From Burkholderiaceae bacterium (lineage in GTDB: Bacteria > Pseudomonadota > Gammaproteobacteria > Burkholderiales > Burkholderiaceae_C), in NCBI GenBank assembly GCA_016936875.1, contig JAFGXB010000222.1:1-34521 (forward strand): a DNA stretch of 34,521 nt, written 5' to 3'. This document shows, in pieces, positions 9,770-18,843 of the stretch. The notes under the pieces are model-generated. The model did not search any database. It was given only the letters and a program-made list of their open reading frames with translations, and was not told the DNA's origin. The position numbers and the translations under genes are program-made. The first letter of the stretch is position 1. Each line of letters starts with the position of its first letter.

Positions 9770-9828
9770 ACCAGCCCCCCGAGGGGGTGAGAAACACTTG
9801 GGGCGGCCCGGCGTGTTTCTCATGCGCG
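9770..9828 (-). repeat. REP-like dispersed repeat, copy 1 (core GGGCCGCCCCAAGT on minus strand)
   Basis: Reverse complement gagaaacacgccGGGCCGCCCCAAGTgtttctcACCCCCtCGGGGGGCtGGT aligns with 16816-16870. Confidence 0.7.
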
Positions 9829-9864
9829 TTTGAACATACCCTCTGACATCGCCGTTTGCTTTCC

Positions 9865-10395
9865 ATGCTGTCCAGACGCTCCCTTTTGCAGCGCAGCGCA
9901 AGCTTCGGCCTGACGGCGCTGGGCGTGGGTGCGCAACGCGCCTGGGCGGATACGCTGCAGATCGGTGAGGCCGCACCAGTCGCTGTGCTGCACACGCTGG
10001 ACGGCTTGACACTCTCCACGGCGGAGATGCGCGGCGAGGTCGTCATCCTCGCCTTTTGGGCGACATGGTGCGATCCCTGTCGGCAGGAGCTTCCCCTGCT
10101 CTCGCGCTATGCCGCAGCCCATGCGGCGCAAGGTCTGCGGGTGCTGGGGTTTTGTCTGGATGGGCCCGACCGGCTCGACCAGGTGCGCGCCGTGGCAGAC
10201 ACTCTGGCCTTTCCAGTTGGGTTATTGCCCAGCGCGTGGTTCGGCGCTTATGGGCGGATCTGGCGCATTCCGGTGAGCTTTGTCATCGACCGCGCCGGGA
10301 GACTTTCCGATAACGGATGGAAGGACGCGCACCCCGCCTGGACCGAACAGCGCCTGGAGCGCGTTGTCGGGCCGCTGCTGAAGGCAAGCCCCTGA
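9865..10395 (+). CDS. TlpA/ResA-like thioredoxin-fold protein
   Basis: Arg-rich signal segment (MLSRRSLLQRSASFGLTALG); VVILAFWATWCDPCRQELPLLSRYAA (WCxxC). Confidence 0.88.
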   Translation: MLSRRSLLQRSASFGLTALGVGAQRAWADTLQIGEAAPVAVLHTLDGLTLSTAEMRGEVVILAFWATWCDPCRQELPLLSRYAAAHAAQGLRVLGFCLDGPDRLDQVRAVADTLAFPVGLLPSAWFGAYGRIWRIPVSFVIDRAGRLSDNGWKDAHPAWTEQRLERVVGPLLKASP

Positions 10396-10437
10396 CGGGT
10401 GACTGGCTGCAAAACAACCAGCCAACTCTCGGAGCGT

Positions 10438-12333
10438 TCAGATCTCGACCTGCGTACCCAGTTCCACCACGCGGTTGGGCGGGATGCGGAAGTAATCCGA
10501 GGCCTCCTGCGCGTTGCGGCTCATCCAGGAAAACAGCACTTCGCGCCACAGCGCCATGCCCGGCAGCTTGGATGGGATGATGGTTTGCCGCGCGAGGAAA
10601 AAGGAGGTTTCCATCAACTGGAACTCCAGTCCGTACAACCGCTCGCATTCCTTGAGTAGCCGCTGGATGTCGGGCTCGTCCTGAAAGCCAAGCTCGACGT
10701 GCAGCAGGTAGATGCCTTCTTCCATCGGCGTGAGCTTGATGCCCTGATCGGCGCTCACATGCGGCACGTCCATGGTTTGGGCCGAGAGGAAAATCACCCG
10801 CTCATGCAGCACCTTGTTGTGTTTGAGGTTGTGCAGCAGCGCGTGCGGCACGGTGGTGGCGCTGGGGGTGAGGTAGATGGCCGTGCCCTCTACCCGCGTG
10901 GGCGGATAGGTGGACAGGCTGGAAACGAAATCCTGCAGATTGAGCGCGTGCTCTTCGAGCTGGCGGCGCAGCAGGGTGCGCCCGCGCTTCCAGGTGGCCA
11001 GCAGGGTGTAGATCACCGCGCCGAACAGCAGCGGAAACCAGCCGCCGTGATCGACCTTGAGCGAGTTGGAGGCCAGAAAGGCCAGATCGATCAGGGCGAA
11101 TAGCCCGAACACCACATTGGCCCGCGCCGCGCTCCAGCCCCAGCGATGCTGGGCGATCATCCAGCAGAAGGCGGTGGTGACGATCATGGTGATGTTCACC
11201 GCAATGCCGTAGGCCGCCGCAAGATTTTCCGCGGTCTTGAAACTCAGCACCAGCAGAATGACGAAGATGAGCAGCAGCCAGTTGATGAAGGGCACATAAA
11301 TCTGCCCCTGATTGCTCTCATTGGTAAACAGCACCCGCATGCGCGGCAAATAGCCCAGCTTGATCGCCTGGGTGGTAATGGAATAGGCCCCCGTGATCAC
11401 CGCCTGCGAAGCAATGATGGTGGCAGCTGTGGCCAGCAGCAGCAGCGGCCACAGCGCCCATTGCGGCGCCATATAGAAGAACGGGTTTTTCGTTGCCTCG
11501 GGGTGGGCGAGCACAAGGGCCCCCTGGCCGAAGTAATTGAGCACCAGCCCGGGCATGACCAGGCCAATCCAGGCGTATTGAATCGGTTTGCGGCCGAAAT
11601 GCCCCATATCGGCGTAGAGCGCCTCGCCGCCGGTCAGCACCAGAAAGACCGCTCCAAGCAGAATGAGCGCCACGCCGGGCTCGCGCACGAACAGTTCCGC
11701 GCCGTAATACGGGTTGATCGCCAGCAGCACGGTGGGGGTTTGCACGATCTGCGTGAGCCCGAGCAGGCCGATGGCGGTAAACCACAGCAGCATGATGGGG
11801 CCAAAAAACCGTCCCACCAGCGCCGTGCCGTGCTTTTGCACCACGAACAGGCCCACCAGAATGCCCGCGGTGATGGGCACGATCCAGTCATTGAAGATCG
11901 GCGTGGCCACGCTGATGCCCTCGATGGCCGACAGGACCGAAATGGCCGGGGTGATGACGCTGTCGCCATAAAACATCGACGCGCCGATCAAGCCCAGGGC
12001 AATGGCCACGCTGCGCCCGCGCGTGCCTTTGGCGTAGCGGCGCATCACCAGCGCCATCAGCGCCAGAATGCCGCCCTCGCCGTCGTTGTCGGCGCGCAGC
12101 ACCAGCAGCACATACTTCACCAGCACGATCAGGGTCAGCGCCCAGAAAATCAGCGACAGCACGCCCAGAATGTTGTCGGGGCTGTATGGCACGCCGTGGT
12201 CGGGGCTGAACGCGGTCTGGAAAGCGTAAAGCGGACTGGTGCCAATATCGCCGTACACCACGCCCAGGGCGCCAAGGCTCAGTGCGGCCATGGTGGCCTT
12301 GTGTTCAGCCGAAGGGGAAGAATCAGTCTGCAT
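10438..12333 (-). CDS. kup: KUP family potassium transporter
   Basis: LGALGVVYGDIGTSPLYAFQTAFS, GGEALYADMGHFGRKPIQYAW, multiple TMs; start trimmed to MQTDSSPSAEHKA. Confidence 0.94.
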   Translation of the reverse strand: MQTDSSPSAEHKATMAALSLGALGVVYGDIGTSPLYAFQTAFSPDHGVPYSPDNILGVLSLIFWALTLIVLVKYVLLVLRADNDGEGGILALMALVMRRYAKGTRGRSVAIALGLIGASMFYGDSVITPAISVLSAIEGISVATPIFNDWIVPITAGILVGLFVVQKHGTALVGRFFGPIMLLWFTAIGLLGLTQIVQTPTVLLAINPYYGAELFVREPGVALILLGAVFLVLTGGEALYADMGHFGRKPIQYAWIGLVMPGLVLNYFGQGALVLAHPEATKNPFFYMAPQWALWPLLLLATAATIIASQAVITGAYSITTQAIKLGYLPRMRVLFTNESNQGQIYVPFINWLLLIFVILLVLSFKTAENLAAAYGIAVNITMIVTTAFCWMIAQHRWGWSAARANVVFGLFALIDLAFLASNSLKVDHGGWFPLLFGAVIYTLLATWKRGRTLLRRQLEEHALNLQDFVSSLSTYPPTRVEGTAIYLTPSATTVPHALLHNLKHNKVLHERVIFLSAQTMDVPHVSADQGIKLTPMEEGIYLLHVELGFQDEPDIQRLLKECERLYGLEFQLMETSFFLARQTIIPSKLPGMALWREVLFSWMSRNAQEASDYFRIPPNRVVELGTQVEI

Positions 12334-12468
12334 GTGGGGTATGCGGCGCCGTGCCCGCGCTGAGGAATGCGCGTCGCAGAATAGTCCATTCCGTCTGCAG
12401 GACGCAGTCTTGGTGGTTGTGCTGTTGGTTTTGCGCTGCAGCAATTGTGCCGCGCCCCTTGCCAACCC

Positions 12469-12482
12469 TTGCGTCAGATCAA
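12469..12482 (+). promoter_or_regulatory. Possible FNR-type box TTGCG-TCAG-ATCAA upstream of hemN
   Basis: 8/10 match to TTGAT-N4-ATCAA, about 38 nt before the hemN ATG. Confidence 0.35.
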
Positions 12483-12519
12483 AACCCTGGCGGCGGGTTT
12501 GAACAAACATTCACTCATT

Positions 12520-13923
12520 ATGATGAATCAATCTCTCGACTTCCAGCCCGCGCTGCTGCAGCGTTTCGACATCTCCGGCCCGCGCTACACCTCCTACCCC
12601 ACGGCAGACCGCATGCACGCGGGATTCAGCTCCCGCGATTACGCCGAAGAACTCCGCCGCCGCGCGCAGCGCCCGAACGAGCCGGTATCGCTGTATTTCC
12701 ACATTCCGTTCTGCGAGACGCTGTGCTACTACTGCGGCTGCAACAAAATTCCCACCAAGAACCACGGCCGCTCCGCGCCCTATCTCGACAGTCTGGAGCA
12801 GGAATTGCGGCTGATCGCGGGCATTGTGCAAACCCGTCTGCCCGTCACACAACTGCACTGGGGCGGCGGCACACCCACTTTCCTGAATGACGAGGAAGCC
12901 GCGCGCCTGATGGCCATGACGCGCGAGCACTTCGATCTGCAGCCTGGCGGCGAATTCTCCATTGAAATCGACCCGCGCAAAGTGGACGAAAAGCGGGTGG
13001 CGCATCTCGTCCACCTCGGCTTCAACCGCATGAGTGTGGGCGTGCAAGACTTCGCCCCGGAAGTGCAGCAGGCGGTCAACCGCATCCAGAGCGTGGAAGA
13101 AACCCGCCTGGTGATCGACGCCGCGCGGGCCAACGGCTTCTCATCCATCAGCCTCGATCTGATCTACGGCCTGCCGTTCCAGAACCTCGACTCGTTTGAC
13201 CGCACACTCGATCAGGTCATGGCCTTGTCGCCCGACCGGCTCTCGCTCTACAGCTACGCCCACCTGCCGCATCTGTTCAAACCGCAGCGCCGCATCAACC
13301 CCGAAGACCTACCCAGCGCCGAAGTGAAACTTGGGCTGCTCGGCCTGGCCATCCGGCGGCTGGAAGAGGCGGGCTATGTCTATATCGGCATGGATCATTT
13401 CGCCAAGCCCGACGACGAACTCGCCCGCGCCCAGCGCGAGGGCAAGCTGCACCGCAACTTCCAGGGCTACTCCACGCAGGCCGAACTCGATCTGCTGGCC
13501 TTCGGCGTGTCCAGCATTTCGAATGTCGGCAATTGCTACGCGCAGAACGCCAAAACAATCGACGAATACACCGAGATGCTGGCGTTCAACAAGCTGCCCA
13601 CGGCGCGCGGCGTGCATCTCACGCCCGAAGACCATCTGCGCCGCACCGCCATCCAGCGCCTGATGTGCGATTTCCATCTCGATCTGCACGCCCTGGCGGC
13701 GCAATACGGTGTGGACGCACAGGCAACCTTCGGCCCCGATCTGCTGCGCCTCAAGCCGCTGGAAGACGCCGGCCTCGTGAGGCGCGATGGCGTGGATGGC
13801 CTGCAGGTGCACGTCACCCCGCAAGGCCGCCTGCTGGTGCGCGTCGTCGCCATGCAGTTTGACAGCTACCTGCATCAACCGCGTGAGCAGTTGCTGCAAC
13901 CGCGTTATTCGCGGGTGATCTGA
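12520..13923 (+). CDS. hemN: Oxygen-independent coproporphyrinogen III dehydrogenase
   Basis: RYTSYPTADRMH, SLYFHIPFCETLCYYCGCNK (radical SAM CxxxCxxC), LHWGGGTPTFL. Confidence 0.95.
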   Translation: MMNQSLDFQPALLQRFDISGPRYTSYPTADRMHAGFSSRDYAEELRRRAQRPNEPVSLYFHIPFCETLCYYCGCNKIPTKNHGRSAPYLDSLEQELRLIAGIVQTRLPVTQLHWGGGTPTFLNDEEAARLMAMTREHFDLQPGGEFSIEIDPRKVDEKRVAHLVHLGFNRMSVGVQDFAPEVQQAVNRIQSVEETRLVIDAARANGFSSISLDLIYGLPFQNLDSFDRTLDQVMALSPDRLSLYSYAHLPHLFKPQRRINPEDLPSAEVKLGLLGLAIRRLEEAGYVYIGMDHFAKPDDELARAQREGKLHRNFQGYSTQAELDLLAFGVSSISNVGNCYAQNAKTIDEYTEMLAFNKLPTARGVHLTPEDHLRRTAIQRLMCDFHLDLHALAAQYGVDAQATFGPDLLRLKPLEDAGLVRRDGVDGLQVHVTPQGRLLVRVVAMQFDSYLHQPREQLLQPRYSRVI

Positions 13924-14000
13924 CAACGCCCCCGCACCGCGTCCCCCAGAGAAGCACAAGCCGCCGATAATGGCGCTTGCGCTTCCTTCTTCCGCCGCCG

Positions 14001-14624
14001 ATGAATCTGGTCAAACCGCTGATTGCCCTGCTGGCAATTGTCAACCCCCTGGGAATCATCCCGTTTTTCATTCTGTTCACCGAGAGTTTCACAAAGGAAC
14101 AGAAAAAGAAAACCATTCTCGTCAGCTCGATCTCGGCATTTCTCGTCATTGCCATCAGCACCTTGGTGGGCGCCGACCTGCTGCATTTCTTCGGCATCTC
14201 CATCGCCTCCTTCCAGGTGGGCGGCGGGATGCTGCTGCTCATCAGCGCCATCAGCATGCTCAACGCCAAGACTGGCGCGACCAAATCCACCAGTGACGAA
14301 GTGGAAGAGGCGGCCGAGCGCGCCAGCGTGGCCGTGGTGCCGCTCACCATTCCCCTGCTCACCGGCCCGGCCACTATCAGCACGGTCATCATTTATGCGA
14401 GCAAGACCCAGCACTGGTGGCAACATGCCGCGCTCATCGGCTATGGCGTCATCATTGCCGGAGCAGCTGCGCTGTGTTTCCTGGCGGCAGAACCAATCGC
14501 ACAGTTTCTGGGCAAGACCGGCATCAACGTGATGACCCGCTTGATGGGGCTGATTCTCTCCGCCCTCTCCGTGGAGATGATGAGCGACGGCCTGCTCAAA
14601 CTGTTTCCGGGGCTGGGCCGTTGA
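14001..14624 (+). CDS. MarC family (NAAT) membrane protein
   Basis: LLAIVNPLGIIPFFILFTESFTKEQKKK, VPLTIPLLTGPATISTVII, GINVMTRLMGLILSALSVEMMSDGL. Confidence 0.9.
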   Translation: MNLVKPLIALLAIVNPLGIIPFFILFTESFTKEQKKKTILVSSISAFLVIAISTLVGADLLHFFGISIASFQVGGGMLLLISAISMLNAKTGATKSTSDEVEEAAERASVAVVPLTIPLLTGPATISTVIIYASKTQHWWQHAALIGYGVIIAGAAALCFLAAEPIAQFLGKTGINVMTRLMGLILSALSVEMMSDGLLKLFPGLGR

Positions 14625-14640
14625 GGCTGGATTGGCCCCG

Positions 14641-14676
14641 CGCACCAAGTCGGTGCGACTAGGGTTCGTCCCTAGT
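14641..14676 (+). other. Tandem hairpins after marC (CGCACC-aagtc-GGTGCG; ACTAGGG-ttcgt-CCCTAGT)
   Basis: Perfect 6-bp and 7-bp inverted repeats read directly. Confidence 0.6.
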
Positions 14677-14827
14677 GCAGATCCCGCCCAAAATCTGAAC
14701 AATCTTTGCATTGCCGGGCGATGACCCTGCAACCCCAACTAGAGGGACTGAGGAGACGAACAGCCGGTTTGTCCGGTTGTGATACTACAGACTTGCTGCC
14801 CAGGCTTGTCAAACGGGCAGCGCCCCG

Positions 14828-14861
14828 AGGCGCCGTGAACTTGTGTTCCGGCGCCTTTTTA
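14828..14861 (+). terminator. Strong intrinsic terminator 42 nt upstream of the TSUP gene
   Basis: AGGCGCCG-t-GAAC-ttgt-GTTC-CGGCGCC followed by TTTTT: 12-bp stem with one bulged T. Confidence 0.8.
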
Positions 14862-14902
14862 CTTTGTCTCTTGGCTTTGCCCCATCACACCGCAGCTTTC
14901 CC

Positions 14903-15658
14903 ATGGAACTGATTCTGCTCGGCTTGGCCGCGCTGTTTGCTGGTTTTGTCGACGCCATTGTGGGCGGCGGCGGACTCGTGCTCGTTCCCGCACTGTTTTC
15001 CGCCTTCCCCGACACCACACCGGCCACCCTGTTTGGCACCAATAAGGCCGGCGCCATCTGGGGCACCTCGGCGTCGATGTGGTCGTATGTACGGCGCGTC
15101 CGCCCACCGTGGTCCACCGTGCTCCCCGCCACCCTGGCGGCATTTGTTGGCGCGCTCGGCGGCGCCTGGTTGATCACACAGGTGAAATCCAGCGACTTTC
15201 GCCAGGCCCTGCCCTTCATTTTGCTGGCCGTGCTGCTCTACACACTCAAGCGGAAAGACCTTGGGCATCATCACACGCCGCACCTCAGCGGATTTGCCGA
15301 ACGCGCGCTGGCGATTGGCGGGGGCTTGCTCATCGGGTTTTACGACGGTTTTTTCGGCCCCGGAACGGGTAATTTTCTGATCTTTCTATTTGTCCGCGGC
15401 TTTGGCTTTGACTTCCTGCACGCCTCGGCCAGCGCCAAGGTGGTCAATGTCGCCTGCAATCTGGCCGCTCTGCTGGTCTTCGCCAGCAAGGGTCATGTGA
15501 TGTGGCAGTACGCGGCGCTGATCGCCGTGTGCAATATCGCGGGCAGTCTGCTGGGCACACGACTTGCCCTGCGCCGGGGCACCCATTTCGTGCGCGGCGT
15601 GTTTCTGCTGGTCGTCGCCGCCCTGATTCTGAAGACCGCACACGACGCGTTTTTCTGA
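14903..15658 (+). CDS. TSUP family (TauE/SafE-like) sulfite/anion exporter
   Basis: LLGLAALFAGFVDAIVGGGGLVLVPALFSAFPDTTPATLFGTNKAGAIWGTSAS; GFYDGFFGPGTGNFLIFLFVRGFGFDFLHASASAKVVNVACNL. Confidence 0.93.
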   Translation: MELILLGLAALFAGFVDAIVGGGGLVLVPALFSAFPDTTPATLFGTNKAGAIWGTSASMWSYVRRVRPPWSTVLPATLAAFVGALGGAWLITQVKSSDFRQALPFILLAVLLYTLKRKDLGHHHTPHLSGFAERALAIGGGLLIGFYDGFFGPGTGNFLIFLFVRGFGFDFLHASASAKVVNVACNLAALLVFASKGHVMWQYAALIAVCNIAGSLLGTRLALRRGTHFVRGVFLLVVAALILKTAHDAFF

Positions 15659-15667
15659 GCGCCAATA

Positions 15668-15701
15668 AAAAGGCGCTGCTTGTCGCCAGGCAGCGCCTTT
15701 T
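15668..15701. terminator. Bidirectional intrinsic terminator between convergent TSUP and DUF2892 genes
   Basis: AAAAGGCGCTGC-ttgtcgccag-GCAGCGCCTTTT: 12-bp perfect stem with A/T tracts on both sides. Confidence 0.9.
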
Positions 15702-15724
15702 CAACCTGGCAATCAAGTGTCAGA

Positions 15725-15916
15725 TTATTTTTTCATTGGGCAGGTGTTCATGCCAATGATGGAATACAGCGGGCAGAACTTGAACAGGCCCGTGAACAAC
15801 GGCACAACGCCAATCCAACCCCAGACGCCGATGGTGCCCATCAGGGTCAAGGCGATCAGAACGATACCAACAATGATGCGCAGGATGCGATCAATACCAC
15901 CGACATTCAATTTCAT
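15725..15916 (-). CDS. DUF2892 (YgaP-like) inner-membrane protein
   Basis: MKLNVGGIDRILRIIVGIVLIALTLMGTIGVWGWIGVVPLFTGLFKFCPLYSIIGMNTCPMKK, characteristic DUF2892 sequence. Confidence 0.92.
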   Translation of the reverse strand: MKLNVGGIDRILRIIVGIVLIALTLMGTIGVWGWIGVVPLFTGLFKFCPLYSIIGMNTCPMKK

Positions 15917-15974
15917 GGCCTACTCCCGGAAAGAAAGAATGATGTGATTGGACACCGATTTCCGCAGCGGCACA

Positions 15975-15988
15975 GTGACTGCGGTCAC
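15975..15988. promoter_or_regulatory. Candidate Crp/Fnr-family operator GTGAC-TGCG-GTCAC
   Basis: Perfect 5-bp dyad with N4 spacer, 59 nt upstream of the DUF2892 ATG and downstream of a Crp/Fnr gene. Confidence 0.5.
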
Positions 15989-16035
15989 ACGCCCGCAGAT
16001 GCACCGCGCGATTTCGCACTGAGCATGTTGCGCCA

Positions 16036-16707
16036 TCAGCCAACCACCTCTCCGGCTGCCACCTGGCGCAGTACCGCGGGCTGCAGAATGTCGATCTTTT
16101 CGCGTGACAGCCCCACCCAGCCGGCCGACTCAAAGCGTTTGAGCAGACGGGTCACGATTTCACGCGCCGTGCCCAGCCGGTCTGCCAGTTGCTGATGTGT
16201 GCTGAAAATGCGCGGGCCCTGCCCCAGGAGTGCCTGCGCCAGCCGTTGATCCAGGCGGTGAAATGCCAGAGCATCGATCAGCGCAGTAAGGTCGGCCATG
16301 CGCGCGGCAAACTGTCCCAGCACAAACTGCCGAAACGCCGGAACCCGCTGCAACCAGTTTTCGAACAAATCGGGACGAATCATCCACAACGCACCGTCCG
16401 CCTGCATTTCGGCGTGCGCGGACAGCACCTCGCCAGAAAACAGGCTTGCCGACGACACCAGGCAAATCTCTCCCGCCGTGAGGCGATACATTTCCAGTTG
16501 CCGCCCGGTGTGCGCCATGCGAAACACCCGCGCCTCTCCAGCCAAGACCAGAGGAAAGCCGCCGCAACTCGCACCGGGCGAAAAAAGTTGTGCGCCACGC
16601 GGCACCGGCATGGCTGCGGCACCTCCCGCCCACTCGGCTTCCAGCTCCAGTGAGGGAACAGCGCAGAGCGCAGGGTAAAGAGCCTGGATTTCGGTGAGTG
16701 TTTGCAT
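16036..16707 (-). CDS. Crp/Fnr family transcriptional regulator
   Basis: cNMP-like domain ([45 protein letters not shown]) plus [33 protein letters not shown]; start trimmed to MQTLTEI. Confidence 0.9.
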   Translation of the reverse strand: MQTLTEIQALYPALCAVPSLELEAEWAGGAAAMPVPRGAQLFSPGASCGGFPLVLAGEARVFRMAHTGRQLEMYRLTAGEICLVSSASLFSGEVLSAHAEMQADGALWMIRPDLFENWLQRVPAFRQFVLGQFAARMADLTALIDALAFHRLDQRLAQALLGQGPRIFSTHQQLADRLGTAREIVTRLLKRFESAGWVGLSREKIDILQPAVLRQVAAGEVVG

Positions 16708-16750
16708 GGAAAATGGGGACGATTCAGTCGGCGCGCACGGATCGGGAGGA

Positions 16751-16766
16751 TGTTTCACGTGAAACA
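16751..16766. promoter_or_regulatory. parS: parS centromere site 1 (TGTTTCACGTGAAACA)
   Basis: Exact 16/16 match to the established chromosomal parS consensus. Confidence 0.95.
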
Positions 16767-16815
16767 AAGCCCCCCAAACCCGCCGCGCAGGGTTAACCCG
16801 CATAAAATAAATGCC

Positions 16816-16870
16816 TCTCAAGGAAACGCAGGGCCGCCCCAAGTCTCCTTGACCCCCGCGGGGGGCGGGT
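16816..16870 (+). repeat. REP-like dispersed repeat, copy 2, in mnmG upstream region
   Basis: GGAAACGCAGGGCCGCCCCAAGTCTCCTTGACCCCCGCGGGGGGCGGGT; shares core and flanks with the reverse complement of 9770-9828. Confidence 0.7.
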
Positions 16871-16908
16871 CGGCGAGCCGACCCCGGGGGCACTCAGGAG
16901 GCACACAA

Positions 16909-18843
16909 GTGGATTATCCGCGTAACTTTGATGTCGTAGTCATCGGCGGAGGGCACGCCGGCACCGAGGCTGCGCTCGCTGCCGCCCGCATGGGATGTGC
17001 CACCCTGCTGCTGACCCACAATATTGAAACCCTGGGCCAGATGTCTTGCAATCCGTCGATCGGCGGAATTGGCAAGGGGCATCTGGTCAAGGAAATCGAC
17101 GCGCTCGGCGGCGCCATGGCCGAGGCCACGGACGAAGCCGGCATTCAGTTCCGCATTCTCAATGGCAGCAAAGGACCGGCGGTACGCGCTACGCGCGCGC
17201 AGGCAGACCGCCAGCTCTACAAGCGCGCCATTCGCGGGCGGCTGGAAAATCAGCCCAATCTCTGGCTGTTCCAGCAGGCGGCGGACGACTTGCTGGTCGA
17301 GCCCAGCGGCGGTGCAGAGCGCGTCACTGCCGTCGTGACGCAGACCGGCATCCGTTTCCGTACCCGCTGCGTCGTGCTCACTGCGGGCACTTTCCTCGAC
17401 GGGAAAATCCATATCGGCCTCGATCAATATGCCGCAGGCCGCGCGGGCGATCCGCCGTCGCTGCGCCTGTCTGCGCGACTGAAGGCCTTGCAGCTACCGC
17501 AAGGGCGGCTGAAAACCGGCACGCCTGCGCGCATCGATGGCCGCACCATCGATTTTTCCAAGCTGCTAGAGCAACCGGGCGATCTCAATCCCATGCCGGT
17601 GTTCAGCTTTCTTGGCACGCCCGAGCAGCACCCCGCACAAGTGGCGTGCTGGATCACCCACACCACGCAGCGCACGCACGACATCATTCGCGCCGGGCTC
17701 GATCGCAGCCCGATGTTTACGGGCGTGATCGAAGGCGTTGGACCGCGCTATTGCCCGAGTATCGAAGACAAGATTCACCGTTTTGCAGATAAATCGTCGC
17801 ATCAGATTTTTCTTGAACCCGAGGGCCTGCAAACCAACGAGTTTTATCCCAACGGCATTTCCACCAGCCTGCCGTTCGATGTCCAGATCGAGATGGTGCG
17901 CTCCATTCCCGGACTGGAAAACGCGCATTTGCTGCGTCCGGGTTATGCCATCGAATACGATTATTTCGACCCCACCGCACTCAAGGCGACGCTGGAAACC
18001 AAGGCGATTGATGGCCTGTTTTTCGCTGGGCAGATCAACGGCACGACGGGCTATGAGGAAGCCGCTGCGCAAGGTCTGCTCGCAGGAATCAACGCGGCCT
18101 TGCAAGTGCAGGGGCGCGAACCCTGGTTTCCACGTCGCGACCAGGCCTACCTGGGCGTCCTGGTGGACGACCTGGTGACCAAGGGAGTCAGCGAGCCCTA
18201 CCGCATGTTCACCAGCCGGGCCGAGTTCCGCCTCAGTCTGCGTGAAGACAATGCCGACCTGCGCCTGACCGAAATCGGCCGCGCACTTGGCGTGGTGAGC
18301 GACGCCCGCTGGGACGCGTTTTGCCGCAAGCGCGACGCCATTGAGCGCGAAATCCAGCGCCTGCGCGCCACCTGGGTCACGCCGCAGAGCCTGCCGCCGG
18401 AACAGGCGCAAGCGCTGCTGGGCAAGTCCATCGAACGGGAATACTGCCTGGCGGATTTGCTACGGCGCCCGGAATTGCGCTACGACGCGCTGACGCAGTT
18501 TCCCCACCCCGCCTTTGCACCGGAGGCGCCTTTGGCCGATGCGGAACGCGAGCAGGTCGAGATCCACATCAAATACGCCGGTTACATTGACCGGCAGCAG
18601 GAAGAGGTGGCGCGCGCGGCGCAGTATGAATCGCTGCGCCTGCCGGTCGACCTGAATTACCGCGAAGTCTCCGGGCTGTCGATCGAAGTGCAGCAAAAGC
18701 TCAACCAGGCTCGACCGGAAACGCTGGGCCTGGCTTCTCGCCTCTCGGGAATGACCCCGGCCGCCGTGTCCCTGCTGCTGATTCATCTACGCAAAGGCGT
18801 ACTCAAGCAGGCACTGCAGCTCGAAAAGGACGCCGCCGCGTGA
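16909..18843 (+). CDS. mnmG: tRNA uridine-5-carboxymethylaminomethyl(34) synthesis enzyme MnmG (GidA)
   Basis: GTG start after [73 protein letters not shown]. Confidence 0.96.
   Translation: MDYPRNFDVVVIGGGHAGTEAALAAARMGCATLLLTHNIETLGQMSCNPSIGGIGKGHLVKEIDALGGAMAEATDEAGIQFRILNGSKGPAVRATRAQADRQLYKRAIRGRLENQPNLWLFQQAADDLLVEPSGGAERVTAVVTQTGIRFRTRCVVLTAGTFLDGKIHIGLDQYAAGRAGDPPSLRLSARLKALQLPQGRLKTGTPARIDGRTIDFSKLLEQPGDLNPMPVFSFLGTPEQHPAQVACWITHTTQRTHDIIRAGLDRSPMFTGVIEGVGPRYCPSIEDKIHRFADKSSHQIFLEPEGLQTNEFYPNGISTSLPFDVQIEMVRSIPGLENAHLLRPGYAIEYDYFDPTALKATLETKAIDGLFFAGQINGTTGYEEAAAQGLLAGINAALQVQGREPWFPRRDQAYLGVLVDDLVTKGVSEPYRMFTSRAEFRLSLREDNADLRLTEIGRALGVVSDARWDAFCRKRDAIEREIQRLRATWVTPQSLPPEQAQALLGKSIEREYCLADLLRRPELRYDALTQFPHPAFAPEAPLADAEREQVEIHIKYAGYIDRQQEEVARAAQYESLRLPVDLNYREVSGLSIEVQQKLNQARPETLGLASRLSGMTPAAVSLLLIHLRKGVLKQALQLEKDAAA

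Noticed and set aside
11146-12363. 405-aa plus-strand ORF
   Set aside because: Antisense to kup; His/Gln/Arg-rich shadow frame.
14641-14861. Known RNA classes (6S RNA, 4.5S RNA, tmRNA, RNase P RNA, fluoride, Mn, c-di-GMP or SAH riboswitch) for the TSUP leader
   Set aside because: Conserved core motifs of these classes were not found; the fluoride-like GGGCGATGA start is not followed by the required pairing elements.
16912-16920. DnaA box (TTATCC-like) at the mnmG start, as evidence of oriC
   Set aside because: Only a partial match to TTATCCACA, inside the coding sequence, and no cluster of boxes seen.
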